From Imbricaverruca yamaguchii (taxonomy: Eukaryota; Arthropoda; Thecostraca; Neoverrucidae), in NCBI GenBank assembly GCA_034440575.1, contig JAOTOL010001062.1, positions 164,001 to 228,000 on the forward strand: 64,000 nt of DNA, read 5' to 3'. This document shows, piece after piece, positions 45,352 through 55,010 of the stretch. Within the stretch, counting starts at the first letter, position 1, and every line of letters begins with the position of its first letter. Made by a program: the position numbers and the translations under genes. The notes beneath the pieces are model-generated. The model saw only the letters and a program-made list of their open reading frames with translations, had not been told where the DNA came from and searched no databases.

Positions 45352-47001
45352 CTAGAACATGCCGTCGTGCACGCCCACCGGCACCAGCACCAGCAGGAAG
45401 CAGACGATGTTGCGCACGCACAGCCGCCAGTCGGCCGGCACCAGGATCGGCGTGAGCGCGTCGGTGATCCGGTGCACCTCCAGGCTGACGCACACGAACA
45501 CGAAGCTGGTGATGAGCACGTTCAGCACCGGGTAGAGCGGCACCAGCACCAGCACGCCGTACGTGTTGGCCGCCAGCCAGATGTGGTACTGGCCGATGAA
45601 CAGCTCGAGTGAGATGCGCCCGAACCAGGCGAACAGCGCCGAGTAGCGCGTGCGCAGGCAGCCTATCAGGTTGCGCAGCAGCACGTAGCCGAGGATCGGC
45701 ACCCACACGATGTACGGGTGCACCACGTTGCAGTCGCGCTTGCTGCCGCACATGAGCGAGAAGGCGGTGTAGCCGGCCAGACCGGCGGCCGACAGCGCCG
45801 CCGCCGTCACTGCCAGCTGGCCCGACAGCAGGTTGGCCGGCGACGTGTCATCCAGCGGCAGGTGGCGGCGCGCCAGCACGTAGCCGAAGGCGAACAGCAT
45901 GCCGAACGCCACGCTGAACCGGTCCAGCTGCCAGCGGAACAGCCACTGGTGGATGTCGTCGTCCTCGGTCACGTAGAGCGCCTTCCACGGCCGGCGCACG
46001 AAGATCGCCTCGAACAGCACCTCCGACAGGAAGAGCACCGACACCAGCGAGAAGAACACGACGAACTTGATCACCAGGTACAGGTACTGCACGTGGTTGT
46101 GCTCGGACGACTTGGCCGACACGCGCGGCGGCGCGATCAGCATCAGGTACAGCATCACGTACCAGAAGGTGACCAGCGGCACGAAGTAGTAGAACTGGTA
46201 CGGCCGGTTCATGCAGAAGCACAGCGTCACCGTCAGCATGTTCATGCGGAACACCACCTTGCAGAAGCGCACGAAGTCCGCCTGGCCCGTCTTCCAGAAC
46301 AGCATGAAGTGGCCGTAGCCGGTGAGGAACAGGTAGCTGGACACCAGCACGCGCACGTGCATGTAGATGGGCAGCACCTTGCTGGCGGCCGTCATGTGGT
46401 AGACGAGGATGGTCAGCTGCATCCAGCCCTTCCACTCGTCCGTCTGGTCGCGGTGCAGCAGCGACGTATGTCGGCCCTCCTCGTGGAAGAACAGCCCCAG
46501 CACCACCAGGTAGCCGAGCGGCAGCCAGAAGTTGAGCGGCGTGAAGTAGCGGTTCTCCTTCATGAAGAAGGTGGTGCGGTCGCACAGGAAGAAGTAGGCC
46601 ATGATGACGCCCAGCCGCGCCAGCGCCGTGGCCAGCGTGTAGGCGGTGCTGGGCGGCGGCTCGGGTGTGGCGCCGCAGCGGCGCCGGCGCCGCGCCAGCC
46701 ACCGCAGCGTCGCCATGGCGACGGCCACCACCACGCAGCCGGCGAACAGCGCGGCCGTCAGCAGCTGCAGCGCCGTCGGCGGCTCGCCCCCGCTGCAGCA
46801 CGTGCCGTCGTTGTAGTTCATGCGGTCGTTGCAGTAGAGGTTCATCAGCAGCTGCACCTGGTGGCCCTGGGCGCGCGGGCCGCAGTGGAGCCCGTCGCGG
46901 CTCTCGGACAGCCGGCCGCTGCCGATCAGACGGGCGGACTCCCACAGGCGGACGCGCGTGTTGGCCAGCGCGCCGCGCGCCGCTGCGTTGTAGGCGTCCA
47001 C
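45352..47001 (-). CDS. CASD1: CASD1, last coding exon (sialate O-acetyltransferase family)
   Basis: The exon starts at an acceptor (cgctctgccgcccag, base 47001, phase 0) and gives 549 codons to a TAG at 45352-45354. The reading opens VDAYNAAARGALANTRVRLW and carries DGLH (codons 36-39), the Asp and His of the SGNH catalytic triad. Then LLMNLYCND and a cluster of Cys, followed by about 12-13 membrane segments of the Cas1p type, with landmark motifs RPWKALYVTEDD, WLFRWQLDR, RNLIGCLRTRYS and SLELFIGQYHIWLA. In vertebrates CASD1 works in the Golgi and transfers acetyl from acetyl-CoA to CMP-sialic acid; the insect/crustacean role is unclear. The N-terminal 250 residues with the catalytic Ser must be on upstream exons not found here. 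No interruption in this exon. Very GC-rich third positions. Confidence 0.93.
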   Translation of the reverse strand: MDAYNAAARGALANTRVRLWESARLIGSGRLSESRDGLHCGPRAQGHQVQLLMNLYCNDRMNYNDGTCCSGGEPPTALQLLTAALFAGCVVVAVAMATLRWLARRRRRCGATPEPPPSTAYTLATALARLGVIMAYFFLCDRTTFFMKENRYFTPLNFWLPLGYLVVLGLFFHEEGRHTSLLHRDQTDEWKGWMQLTILVYHMTAASKVLPIYMHVRVLVSSYLFLTGYGHFMLFWKTGQADFVRFCKVVFRMNMLTVTLCFCMNRPYQFYYFVPLVTFWYVMLYLMLIAPPRVSAKSSEHNHVQYLYLVIKFVVFFSLVSVLFLSEVLFEAIFVRRPWKALYVTEDDDIHQWLFRWQLDRFSVAFGMLFAFGYVLARRHLPLDDTSPANLLSGQLAVTAAALSAAGLAGYTAFSLMCGSKRDCNVVHPYIVWVPILGYVLLRNLIGCLRTRYSALFAWFGRISLELFIGQYHIWLAANTYGVLVLVPLYPVLNVLITSFVFVCVSLEVHRITDALTPILVPADWRLCVRNIVCFLLVLVPVGVHDGMF

Positions 47002-47129
47002 CTGGGCGGCAGAGCGAGAAGTAAGTCGGCCTGCACGGGCGCCGTATGACCGACGCAGTCGATGCGCCCGTGAGTCCAAATGACCAACCAGGTTGGCCTG
47101 CAGCGCGTACCGACTACGTCTGTCGTGCA

Positions 47130-47290
47130 CGGCGAACAGACCAAGATTGTTGGCCGCTTTCACGACGCACAGTGCTGCGGCTGCGACGCACACATCGCTA
47201 GCCCACACACTCTGCAGTGCAGCCAGCGATGCGCTCTCCACCCATCGCTGGCTGTGTTACATGTGTCTACCTGAGCGACAACAGAATAAA
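47130..47290 (-). pseudogene. Degenerate echo of the CASD1 exon start, copy 1
   Basis: On minus, gttgtcgctcag then GTAGACACATGTAACACAG resembles the CASD1 acceptor and first codons. Further in, GCGGCCAACAATCTTGGTCT recalls the ALANTRVRL codons. It contains a stop. It is either a decayed partial duplication of the exon or a dispersed repeat that happens to share these words. Confidence 0.35.
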
Positions 47291-47325
47291 TTAGCTGGAC
47301 TTTAGGGCACATCGACTGCATCGGC
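47287..47325 (+). repeat. SINE-tail repeat, copy 2
   Basis: aattagctggactttagggc followed by acatcgactgcat, same family as 48866-48921. Truncated. Confidence 0.5.
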
Positions 47326-47399
47326 AATTATTTATTTATTTGTTCGTTTCACGACATTTCCATATTTCATGCACAGTGGGTATTATGGACAGCGCGTGC

Positions 47400-47515
47400 A
47401 GGAGGAGCCGAACAAGAGTGTTGGCCGCCTGCACGAGGCACACATATCCAGGCCTCGCGCCGAGGGTCCTGTCCCCTCTGAGCGCGCAGTAGGCGTCCGC
47501 CTGAGCAGCAACAGA
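47400..47515 (-). pseudogene. Degenerate echo of the CASD1 exon start, copy 2
   Basis: On minus, ctgttgctgctcag then GCGGACGCCTACTGCGCG (real exon: GTGGACGCCTACAACGCA), and later GCGGCCAACACTCTTGTTCG. The first 12 bases match the real exon at 11 positions, after an equally good acceptor. The middle has extra sequence. Confidence 0.4.
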
Positions 47516-47564
47516 ACAAGTGCGCAGTGGAAACCATGCACACATCATCGTTAGTTGGTTGGTC

Positions 47565-47602
47565 GGTTATTTGAGCTTTAGGGCGCATCGACTCGGGTAC
47601 GT
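47565..47602 (+). repeat. SINE-tail repeat, copy 3
   Basis: ggttatttgagctttagggc followed by gcatcgact, then diverges. Confidence 0.6.
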
Positions 47603-47609
47603 CACATGG

Positions 47610-48010
47610 CGTCACATGTGGCGTGACGTCACATGGCGTCCATAGGCGCACACATCATCAGAAATTCCCGTTGGGTGACAACAGAGGAAATGGAACTTGG
47701 AAAAACAACGCGGATCGCGTGCAAACACGGAACCAAAAACATGGTTGCAGCACCTCTGCATGCCCTTGCTTCACTGGAGCCGGGAACAGAACAGCAACAC
47801 TCCCCAGACTCTCGTCAGTGATTTGAGTTCAAGCGCGCTTCGACCGCGGCGTTATCCTTTAGCGCCCACGTTCCGATTGTCATTGTCTGCATTGAAAAGG
47901 TCCCATGCCGTGCGGTTTCCTGTCATTCTCTTCTTAAGACAGACCACGACTGTTTGCCTCTTCCAGGCCGTGAGTACCGCCCAGCACGCACTGAGCGTCC
48001 TCACATCACA
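47610..48010. other. Spacer
   Basis: No gene or repeat recognised; sequence of the 27-bp array begins just after. Confidence 0.4.
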
Positions 48011-48014
48011 CGAG

Positions 48015-48465
48015 AGTGAATCGGGGCACCGTGTGTCAATGCGTGAACTGGGTTATCGAGTGTCAATGAGTGAACTGGGTTATCGAGTGTCAATGAGTGA
48101 ACTGGGTCACCGAGTGTCAATGAGTGAACTGGGTTATCGAGTGTCAATGAGTGAACTGGGTCACCGAGTGTCAATGAGTGAACTGGGTTATCGAGTGTCA
48201 ATGAGTGAACTGGGTTGTCGAGTGTCAATGAGTGAACTGGGTTATCGAGTGTCAATGAGTGAACTGGGTTATAGAGTGTAAATGAGTGAACTGGGTTATC
48301 GCGTGTAAATGAGTGAACTGGGCTATCGAGTGTAAATGAGTTAACTGGGTTATCGAGTGTGAATGAGTGAACTGGGTTATCGAGTGTTAATGAGTGAACA
48401 TGATCACTGTCAATGAGTGAACTGGGTCACCGTGTGTCAATGCGTGAACCAAGTCGCGGAGTGTC
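48015..48465. repeat. 27-bp minisatellite, about 16 copies
   Basis: Unit TGAGTGAACTGGGTTATCGA plus GTGTCAA, diverging toward both ends (gggtcacc variants alternate with gggttatc). The in-frame length produces nine-residue spurious repeats (SELGYRVSM) on plus and another on minus. Confidence 0.95.
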
Positions 48466-48865
48466 AGGAAGCCATGCATGCATGCATGCGGCTAGAAGCT
48501 GTGTGTGTTTGAAGACCCAAATATCACACTTAACCTGCAAAAACGCAAAAGCGTCACAAGACGCCAAAAAGTGTTGTCACAAAGTGTCATTAAGCGTGGG
48601 CCTCCACTCAAATGCCAGAAATCCGAGACAGCGTCAGTCCCAATGTGCACGTTATCCAATAAAGGCCTTTCCAATCCGGTAATACTGCCTAATGCCGCTA
48701 GCTTAGATCAAACGATCTGTTTATTCTTAATTCAACACATAACACGGCAGGGACGAACATGCCGACCGCAGCAACCCAGCATGAACACATTGAACTGTGC
48801 TGTCACCTGTAAAACAACTGACATGCTTGTGGCGACCTCTACAGAACACGCCTCACTGTGACCTG

Positions 48866-48921
48866 ATTGATTATTTGGGCTTAAGGGCGCGCCGACTACA
48901 AGGTCATTTAGCGCCCACCGC
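48866..48921 (+). repeat. SINE-tail repeat, copy 4 (most complete)
   Basis: gattatttgggcttaagggc, gcgccgactacaaggtcatt and tagcgccca in order. The parts GGGCGC and GCGCCC can pair, giving a hairpin. Confidence 0.7.
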
Positions 48922-48989
48922 TGCTGTCATCACCGCTGCTGATATAGCTGTCATAACCGCTGCTGATATAGCTGTAATCGCCGCTGCTG

Positions 48990-49135
48990 CTACATAAAGA
49001 CATAAAAGATTAGTGCACTACTCACAAAAAAAACCCCTCTTTTTTTTTCCTCTTTTTACCTTAATACTTTCCCCCTATTTTTTTAAAACCCCCCCCCCTT
49101 TTATAATAAAAAAAAAACCCTTTTTTTCTTATAAT
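48990..49135. other. LINE 3' tail fragment merging into collapsed sequence
   Basis: 48990-49018 is the CR1-like 3' tail in minus sense (acataaagacataaaagatt). From about 49024 the sequence becomes runs of A, T and C, as in the other collapsed patches, then recovers near 49136. Probably consensus failure within a LINE tail. Confidence 0.6.
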
Positions 49136-49599
49136 AGCTGTTTATGTTCAATTCTGTATATTTTTTCCCTGCTGCTGCTACAGCTGTCATCGCCGCTGAT
49201 CTGCTGCTGTCATCGCCGCTGATCTGCTGCTGTCATCACTGCTGACTCGCCCGTAGTCCGCCAAGACACCAGGGACGTTGGTAATTAGCTGTGTTTTCGA
49301 GTAGTGATATACTTCCGACATACATTGCCAGTCCGTCGCTCGCCACATCCTCCAGCTGATTCCCAATGTGCAGTATGCCTTTGGCAGACATCCACAATCT
49401 GTTACCGATGCCCAATGGAGGGAGGATGTAGCACACGGTGGCGTCATGTCCAGCAGCATTAACACGCGCCCTGGAGGGCCTCTGAAAATTACGCGCCCTT
49501 TGGGGTGAGGGGGGGGCGGATTCCGCCCCTTAAATCTGGGCTCCAATTAAAGCTGGTGTAACGAAATCGCAGTGGGATGGATACGGTAGTGATCTCTAT

Positions 49600-50130
49600 T
49601 GTGTGAGAATTGCATGACCTTAGGTCAATATCTTCAAGGTCAAATGAGGTCGCAGATGTCAAAATGTACTTGTTTCCCGTGGCTTGGCTTGTCATTGTTA
49701 TGTATTGCTGTGATTGTATTTAAATGGTCTAAAATATGCATCAATGGATGGTTTTAGATCTTACTAATGATGCAATGCAGATGCTAGATACAGCATTTGA
49801 CCTCAGGTCATCTTATATCGGTTTATCACTCACTTTATCATGTCGGTTACCTGTTTCAGTTACCGGAATCGGGCCGCCCGCCCGACTGCTCCGCCGCAAT
49901 TGGCTTCGCGAAGAAAGGAGTAAAATACATTAATAAAGTATGGAAACGCTTTGGTACATAATGACAACCCGTAGTTTTCAGGATGTGTAAGGAGTAACAC
50001 ACAAAATGATATAAATCGCATGACATTCATTTGCATTTATGATGACATTCCAGGTAACCAAGTTTGGTTCCATAAACCTGTCATGAACTTGACCCAATTT
50101 GACCTCGGTGACCTAATATGACCTTGAAAA
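49600..50130. promoter_or_regulatory. AGGTCA half-site cluster with two TGACCTnAGGTCA palindromes
   Basis: 49615-49627 (TGACCTTAGGTCA) and 49798-49810 (TGACCTCAGGTCA) are exact everted repeats; nearby are AAGGTCAAATGAGGTCG (49635-49652) and, at 50095-50130, TTGACCTCGGTGACC and TGACCTTG. The same arrangement occurs at 15676-15688 within Transib. May be nuclear-receptor binding sites or part of an unrecognised transposon. Confidence 0.4.
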
Positions 50131-50139
50131 TATATAGAA

Positions 50140-51110
50140 TAACCATATACTTTAAACAAGTCGCTAGTGTTTCCAAGAACACTTCACTTTTGACAGTATA
50201 CGGGAACCGCTATTTTTTTCACTGGTCCCTAACTCGAAAAATGTTCGGCCGAATTCCGTTTTTCGTCCTTTAAGCGACACGACGGTCATTTCTAAGCAGG
50301 TACTAAAAATGGCGTATATCGATCGACAAAATTGGCAGGTATGTACGAAAAATGGGAGGGGTGGGCGGATTTCGCCCCCCTACAGGTTGCGTGTTAAGGT
50401 AGAGTAAGTAAAACAAGATGCTTCTTCTAAAAATTAGGAAGAACGAAGGACACAGGAGACCAGTGCAGGCCAGCGCTCAAACAAACAGAAATACCGAGGC
50501 GGCGATGAACTTTGATCGCGAAAAACTGGTCTTTAGATGTTGGCACTTGCCTTCATAAGACCACATTTCAGGAGTAGTTGCATATTCATGAATGGCATGA
50601 ATGGCATGAATATTCATCGTGCGAAGTTGTGCAATACAATAGCAAACAAAAATAATCGAATGTTAAAACAGGATACACTTCTTATTCCACTTCGTCCTTC
50701 ATGCATGTCGAAATATTTAAACAAACACTGAAACCCTTTGGCTGACGATGTTTCCCACGTGATCTGGCAATCAGAGACGTCACGTGACGAATGGCGTGGT
50801 CCAGTTGCCACCTGGCGGCCGACGTCCGTTGTTCGGGTCGTAACCTTGCCGACGTCTGTCGTGCAAGGCCACCACCCGGGGAGGGGGTCCATTGGGGGGG
50901 GGCGACCGGCCAGCATGGCAGGTCGTTAAGGCTGGCCAGGTGCACTGAAGCCGGTCGTGTTCGTGAACATTCAGAGCTAAGGGTTGACTAATGGCTCCAT
51001 ACGAGGAACTTGCATAATCTACGCCTCTCTAGTCCGACAAATACTGGCGAGCTTTCGTGCTTTCGGCGACGCAAAATATAGCACATAATGCATATCACTG
51101 TACACACCCA
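50140..51110. other. Gene-poor stretch
   Basis: No coding evidence. A short GGGGGGGGCGA run at 50893. A repeated aatggcatgaatggcatgaa at 50591-50612. Confidence 0.4.
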
Positions 51111-51112
51111 TA

Positions 51113-51120
51113 CGCACACA

Positions 51121-51214
<94 letters not shown>
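51113..51214. repeat. (CA)n-(TA)n compound microsatellite
   Basis: About 20 CA units followed by about 30 TA units. Confidence 0.95.
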
Positions 51215-51215
<1 letters not shown>

Positions 51216-51702
51216 CATACATGAAGGATGTTTGTACTAAATATTGCAGTTCCCTTCGAATGTATGCACGTGCATTCACGGTTTGATCTATTTTACAATC
51301 TCGTTTAAAAATGAGATACCGTCTGTATCATATATTGTTATGTGTTGTATATTGGAATTCACCATCAAATAAGTTTTGGGTTTTCCGGTTAGATAAAGCG
51401 AGTAAAATCTATTCATGCTCTATCCACAGCATGGATAGAGCAATACAGCTTTGAGAGACCGACAGATTGTGCTGCGGATTGAGGTCGTTACCTGGTATCC
51501 GAGTGAGAAGTATACCGACTTTCTAGATGAAAATACTACATAAGCAACTGCACAAATACTAAGTACCCAGCCTCTTAAAGACCTTTCCTCTTTCACACTC
51601 ATTTTCAGCGAAGGTTTCTGCTTCTCCCCTGGATGTTTCAGAAAAACTCCATTTGCCTTACACAAAAACCAGTGTGGTCTGTTTGTGTTCGTGCACGCGA
51701 TA

Positions 51703-51918
51703 CCAGCTGTTTCTCCTCACGGTAGCAGCTGTTTCTACTCACGGTAGCAGCTGTTTCTACTCACGGTAGCAGCTGTTTCTACTCACGGTAGCAGCTGTTT
51801 CTCCTCACGGTAGCAGCTGTTTCTACTCACGGTAGCAGCTGTTTCTACTCACGGTAGCAGCTGTTTCTACTCACGGTAGCAGCTGTTTCTACTCACGGTA
51901 GCAGCTGTTTCTACTCAC
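51703..51918. repeat. 22-bp minisatellite, about 9.8 copies
   Basis: Unit CAGCTGTTTCTACTCACGGTAG, almost identical across copies apart from two ttctcc variants. Each has the E-box CAGCTG. Confidence 0.96.
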
Positions 51919-51924
51919 GATTCC

Positions 51925-53220
51925 CGTAGCGCCGTGGTGGCATGCGATGCGCGACCATAAGCGACCATCTTGTACATTGGTTAGCCCTCCCCGTATTTCC
52001 AGTCATATCCTCACACCCCGTCCCGGGGTGGGGGCAGGATATAACCCCCGTCTAATCTCCAAACTAAGCGTCACACGGAAACGAAAGAGGTGTGATCGGA
52101 AAGCGCTCGATGTGTACGGCTAGACACCACCCCAAAATGTTATCCCCAAAAATGACGTCACAAGGGGGCCCAGGTTTTCACGACTTTCATCATGTGTTTG
52201 GTTCTGGGGGGTTAACTTTGGGGGAGATTTGGAAAAGGCGAAATATTTGGTATCAGAAAAGGAAGGCGAAATCGACCATCGCCCTACCACTTTTCTCACA
52301 CCCAAATCTCTTTTTTCTCTTCTTCAAAATTTGGGGTTTTCAATTTTCTATTATTTTTCCTTTTCTAATTGGTAGAGGGGACCGAACAACGTTGCTCGAA
52401 GTGAACTTGCTTTCATAAGAATGCTTACGTTATCCAGAATCTTCGATTTTAGGCCTAATGGTCAAACATACATATGTCATCAAAAACGAAAAAAATGAAA
52501 TATTCCTGTGGAGCTTTTTGTTTCGTCCCTAAAGATAAGCAAACGCGGAAAGCTCCATTAAAATATATTTAACCATTCAATTGTGACGTATGGTTGAACC
52601 TTTCTGCAGGTTACCTAACTTAACTTTGACTAACTCATTAAGCCTAGATGACGTGACCTCAAAAGTTTGACACAACATGCCAAATTGATGAGAGAAAAGG
52701 TACACCATATTTTGGTGCGCTGCTGTGCGCCGTTCTTTCAATATCCGTGGAAAACCTTAGGGTGGCATATATCAACACGCTGCTCCCGAGACGGCTTGGG
52801 TTCATGAGCTCTGATTTGTGGTCAAACATGTCAGCCATGTGCTGATGGCCAGTAGCGCACTGAATACCAACAAAGACAGCATTGGCATTTGCCCATGCCC
52901 GCTACTCCCGCAAATCGCCCACCGCCGTCGGCGACTGACCACAAGTATTCGATGCAGTTATATTATTCGCTACACACACACACACACACACATACGTACA
53001 ATGCTAACGTCGCGTAGGTCAAGGCCTATCGAGTCAGGTTGGCCAATAGAGTTAGCTGCTGGGGTGTCGCTTAGGTACACATGACTCGTGTGACAATTGT
53101 GATGGATACACTTTTTTAATCTGTGCTCGCATCAATTGAACCAATTACAGTGCAGCAGTTTGATGAGAGGAGCGAAATCGTTCTCTCAAAAGCGTCTCCC
53201 AAATCCCGCGATCAATCAGC
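51925..53220. other. Gene-poor stretch
   Basis: Only a short CA tract (52973-52993) seen. No coding pattern. Confidence 0.4.
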
Positions 53221-53241
53221 GAGTTTGCTTAAAGCAAACTC
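53221..53241. repeat. Short perfect hairpin
   Basis: GAGTTTGCT then TAA then AGCAAACTC: a 9-base stem with a 3-base loop. Confidence 0.8.
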
Positions 53242-53299
53242 ACCGCTTGAAAATGATATCTGGCGCACCTGCTTCCACACCAGCCAAGCTCCCGTGTGG

Positions 53300-53344
53300 A
53301 GGAAGTTGATATGCGAATAGTTACGCTACGCATATCAACTTCCT
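53300..53344. repeat. Perfect 16-bp hairpin
   Basis: AGGAAGTTGATATGCG (53300-53315) pairs exactly with 53329-53344; the loop is 13 bases. The flanks also echo each other (gtgtgg and gtgtct). Confidence 0.88.
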
Positions 53345-54310
53345 GTGTCTATATTTAGCTACGTTGTATAGAGTTGCGTTTCACAATAACTATATTTGCA
53401 TTGTCACACCAATTCAGCACCGCAACTGGCGAACCTAGTGCGGGCACAGATAGAAAAACACTGATATAGATCAGGACTGGGCAGGAGAGTCGATTTTTTT
53501 GCTGGACATCACCGAGACGTGTGAGACATTGCGCTGAGCGCCGGGCGGCGCAAACTCCAGATGGCGGACAGACGACTGTGAAACACCCGCTGGACAACCG
53601 AAGGCCCGCTGGAAGCTTCAATTTAGCTCTGGCATCGGTGGGATTCTTGGTGCGCAGGCTGATGACGAATGGTGGTGGCGTCAGTGAGCTGTGGCTACAC
53701 CGCTGCACCTCATCTCATCCAGGGCCCCAACAGGAATACAATTATCGATGAGTGCTTTTGCATACGGCTTGTAGTATGATCACGCGCTCTGGACACGATG
53801 TGGTCGAGTACAACCTGATAAATGGACTGCTGCCGCTCTCACGTTGAGAGCTGTTGCTGCTGCTGCTGCTCTCAGCCCGCAGCGGCCCCGGCCGCACCGA
53901 CACATAGCTCAAACAAGTTCCAGCGTTGACGATTTGTTCAGATGGCTATAGTGATTGCAACCAATATCTTATGGTTTGATACAGCTTCAATGAGTGTAGA
54001 ATGGTACAGTATTCGAATTCAAAGTTCAAATAGTACTAAAGATACTTTTCGGTGTTTCGTTATAGAAGGACAAACGTCTTAAAGGACAAGCAGGCTGGCT
54101 CAAAGGCCGTAGACCAAAGGCAATTCACGCAGTCCAGCTCAACGAGTAATATCTAAGGTACCTGCAATAACGGTGCAGATAGCTATGCGTTGAATATACC
54201 TCAGATAGGCTAGGATATTGTGTGGCCCACGGTCAGTACTGGGGGTGTCCAACATGTCTATGCCTGCACGTGACGTCACTATTCAGGCGTCCTGCGGAAA
54301 TACTCCTATT
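53345..54310. other. Gene-poor stretch
   Basis: A short ctgctg run at 53851-53871. No gene recognised. Confidence 0.4.
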
Positions 54311-54311
54311 T

Positions 54312-54830
54312 CCTCCTCCTCCTCCTCCTCCTCCTCCTCCTCCTCCTCCTCCTCCTCCTCCTCCTCCTCCTCCTCCTCCTCCTCCTCCTCCTCCTCCTCC
54401 TCCTCCTCCTCCTCCTCCTCCTCCTCCTCCTCCTCCTCCTCCTCCTCCTCCTCCTCCTCCTCCCTCTCACCCTCACTTTCATCCTCATTCTCCTCACCAT
54501 CCTCCTCCTCCTTCTTTTCCTCATCCTCCTCTTCTTCCTCCTCCCCCTCCTTCTCCTCTTCCTCCTACCCTTCTCCTTCTCCACTTCTCCTTCTCCTCTT
54601 CGTTCTCATTCTCCTCTTCCTTGTGCTCCTCCTCCTTCCTATCTTCCTCATTCTCCTCCTCCTGCTCCTCATACTCCTCCTCCCCTTCTCCTCCTCCCAC
54701 TCCTTCACTCGTCCTCCTCCTCCTCATCCTCCTTCCCTTTCTCTTCTCTTCCTCTTCACTCCTCTTCCCCTCCTCCTTTTTCTCCCTCTCCTCTTCCTCC
54801 TCCTCCTCCCCGGTCTTCTCTGCTCTCCTC
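54312..54830. repeat. (TCC)n microsatellite grading into C/T-rich sequence
   Basis: Pure TCC triplets to about 54464, then a decayed polypyrimidine zone up to about 54830. It is downstream of the lectin-like gene (minus), giving purine-rich sense sequence. All three frames are open, explaining long proline or serine frames on plus and arginine on minus. Confidence 0.96.
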
Positions 54831-55010
54831 CTCAAGACGCACAACCTTCTCGTCCACAAATTTCCCAGCTCGGCTGTTCTTATCCACTTCTGCACTTCTC
54901 GTCTCGCCCATCTTCCTGCTGCGTCAGCTTCCATCGGCGCCACACTCTCAGTCTGCCCTACACTCCCGGTCGGCGCTACTTCCCTCTGGGCGCTACACTC
55001 CCTGTCGCCG

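Noticed and set aside
45718..47049. Long plus-strand frame of 443 codons
   Set aside because: It is antisense to the CASD1 exon; its His/Gln/Arg-rich composition is the mirror of the GC-rich membrane-protein codons.
45352..47241. NRF-6 (nose resistant to fluoxetine) acyltransferase
   Set aside because: First impression from the many membrane segments. DGLH, LLMNLYCN, RPWKAL and SLELFIGQYHIWLA fit CASD1/Cas1p instead.
47002..47241. Extension of the CASD1 frame upstream to an ATG at 47241
   Set aside because: The frame is open but crosses a good acceptor, and homology to CASD1 begins right at 47001; the upstream residues look like intron.
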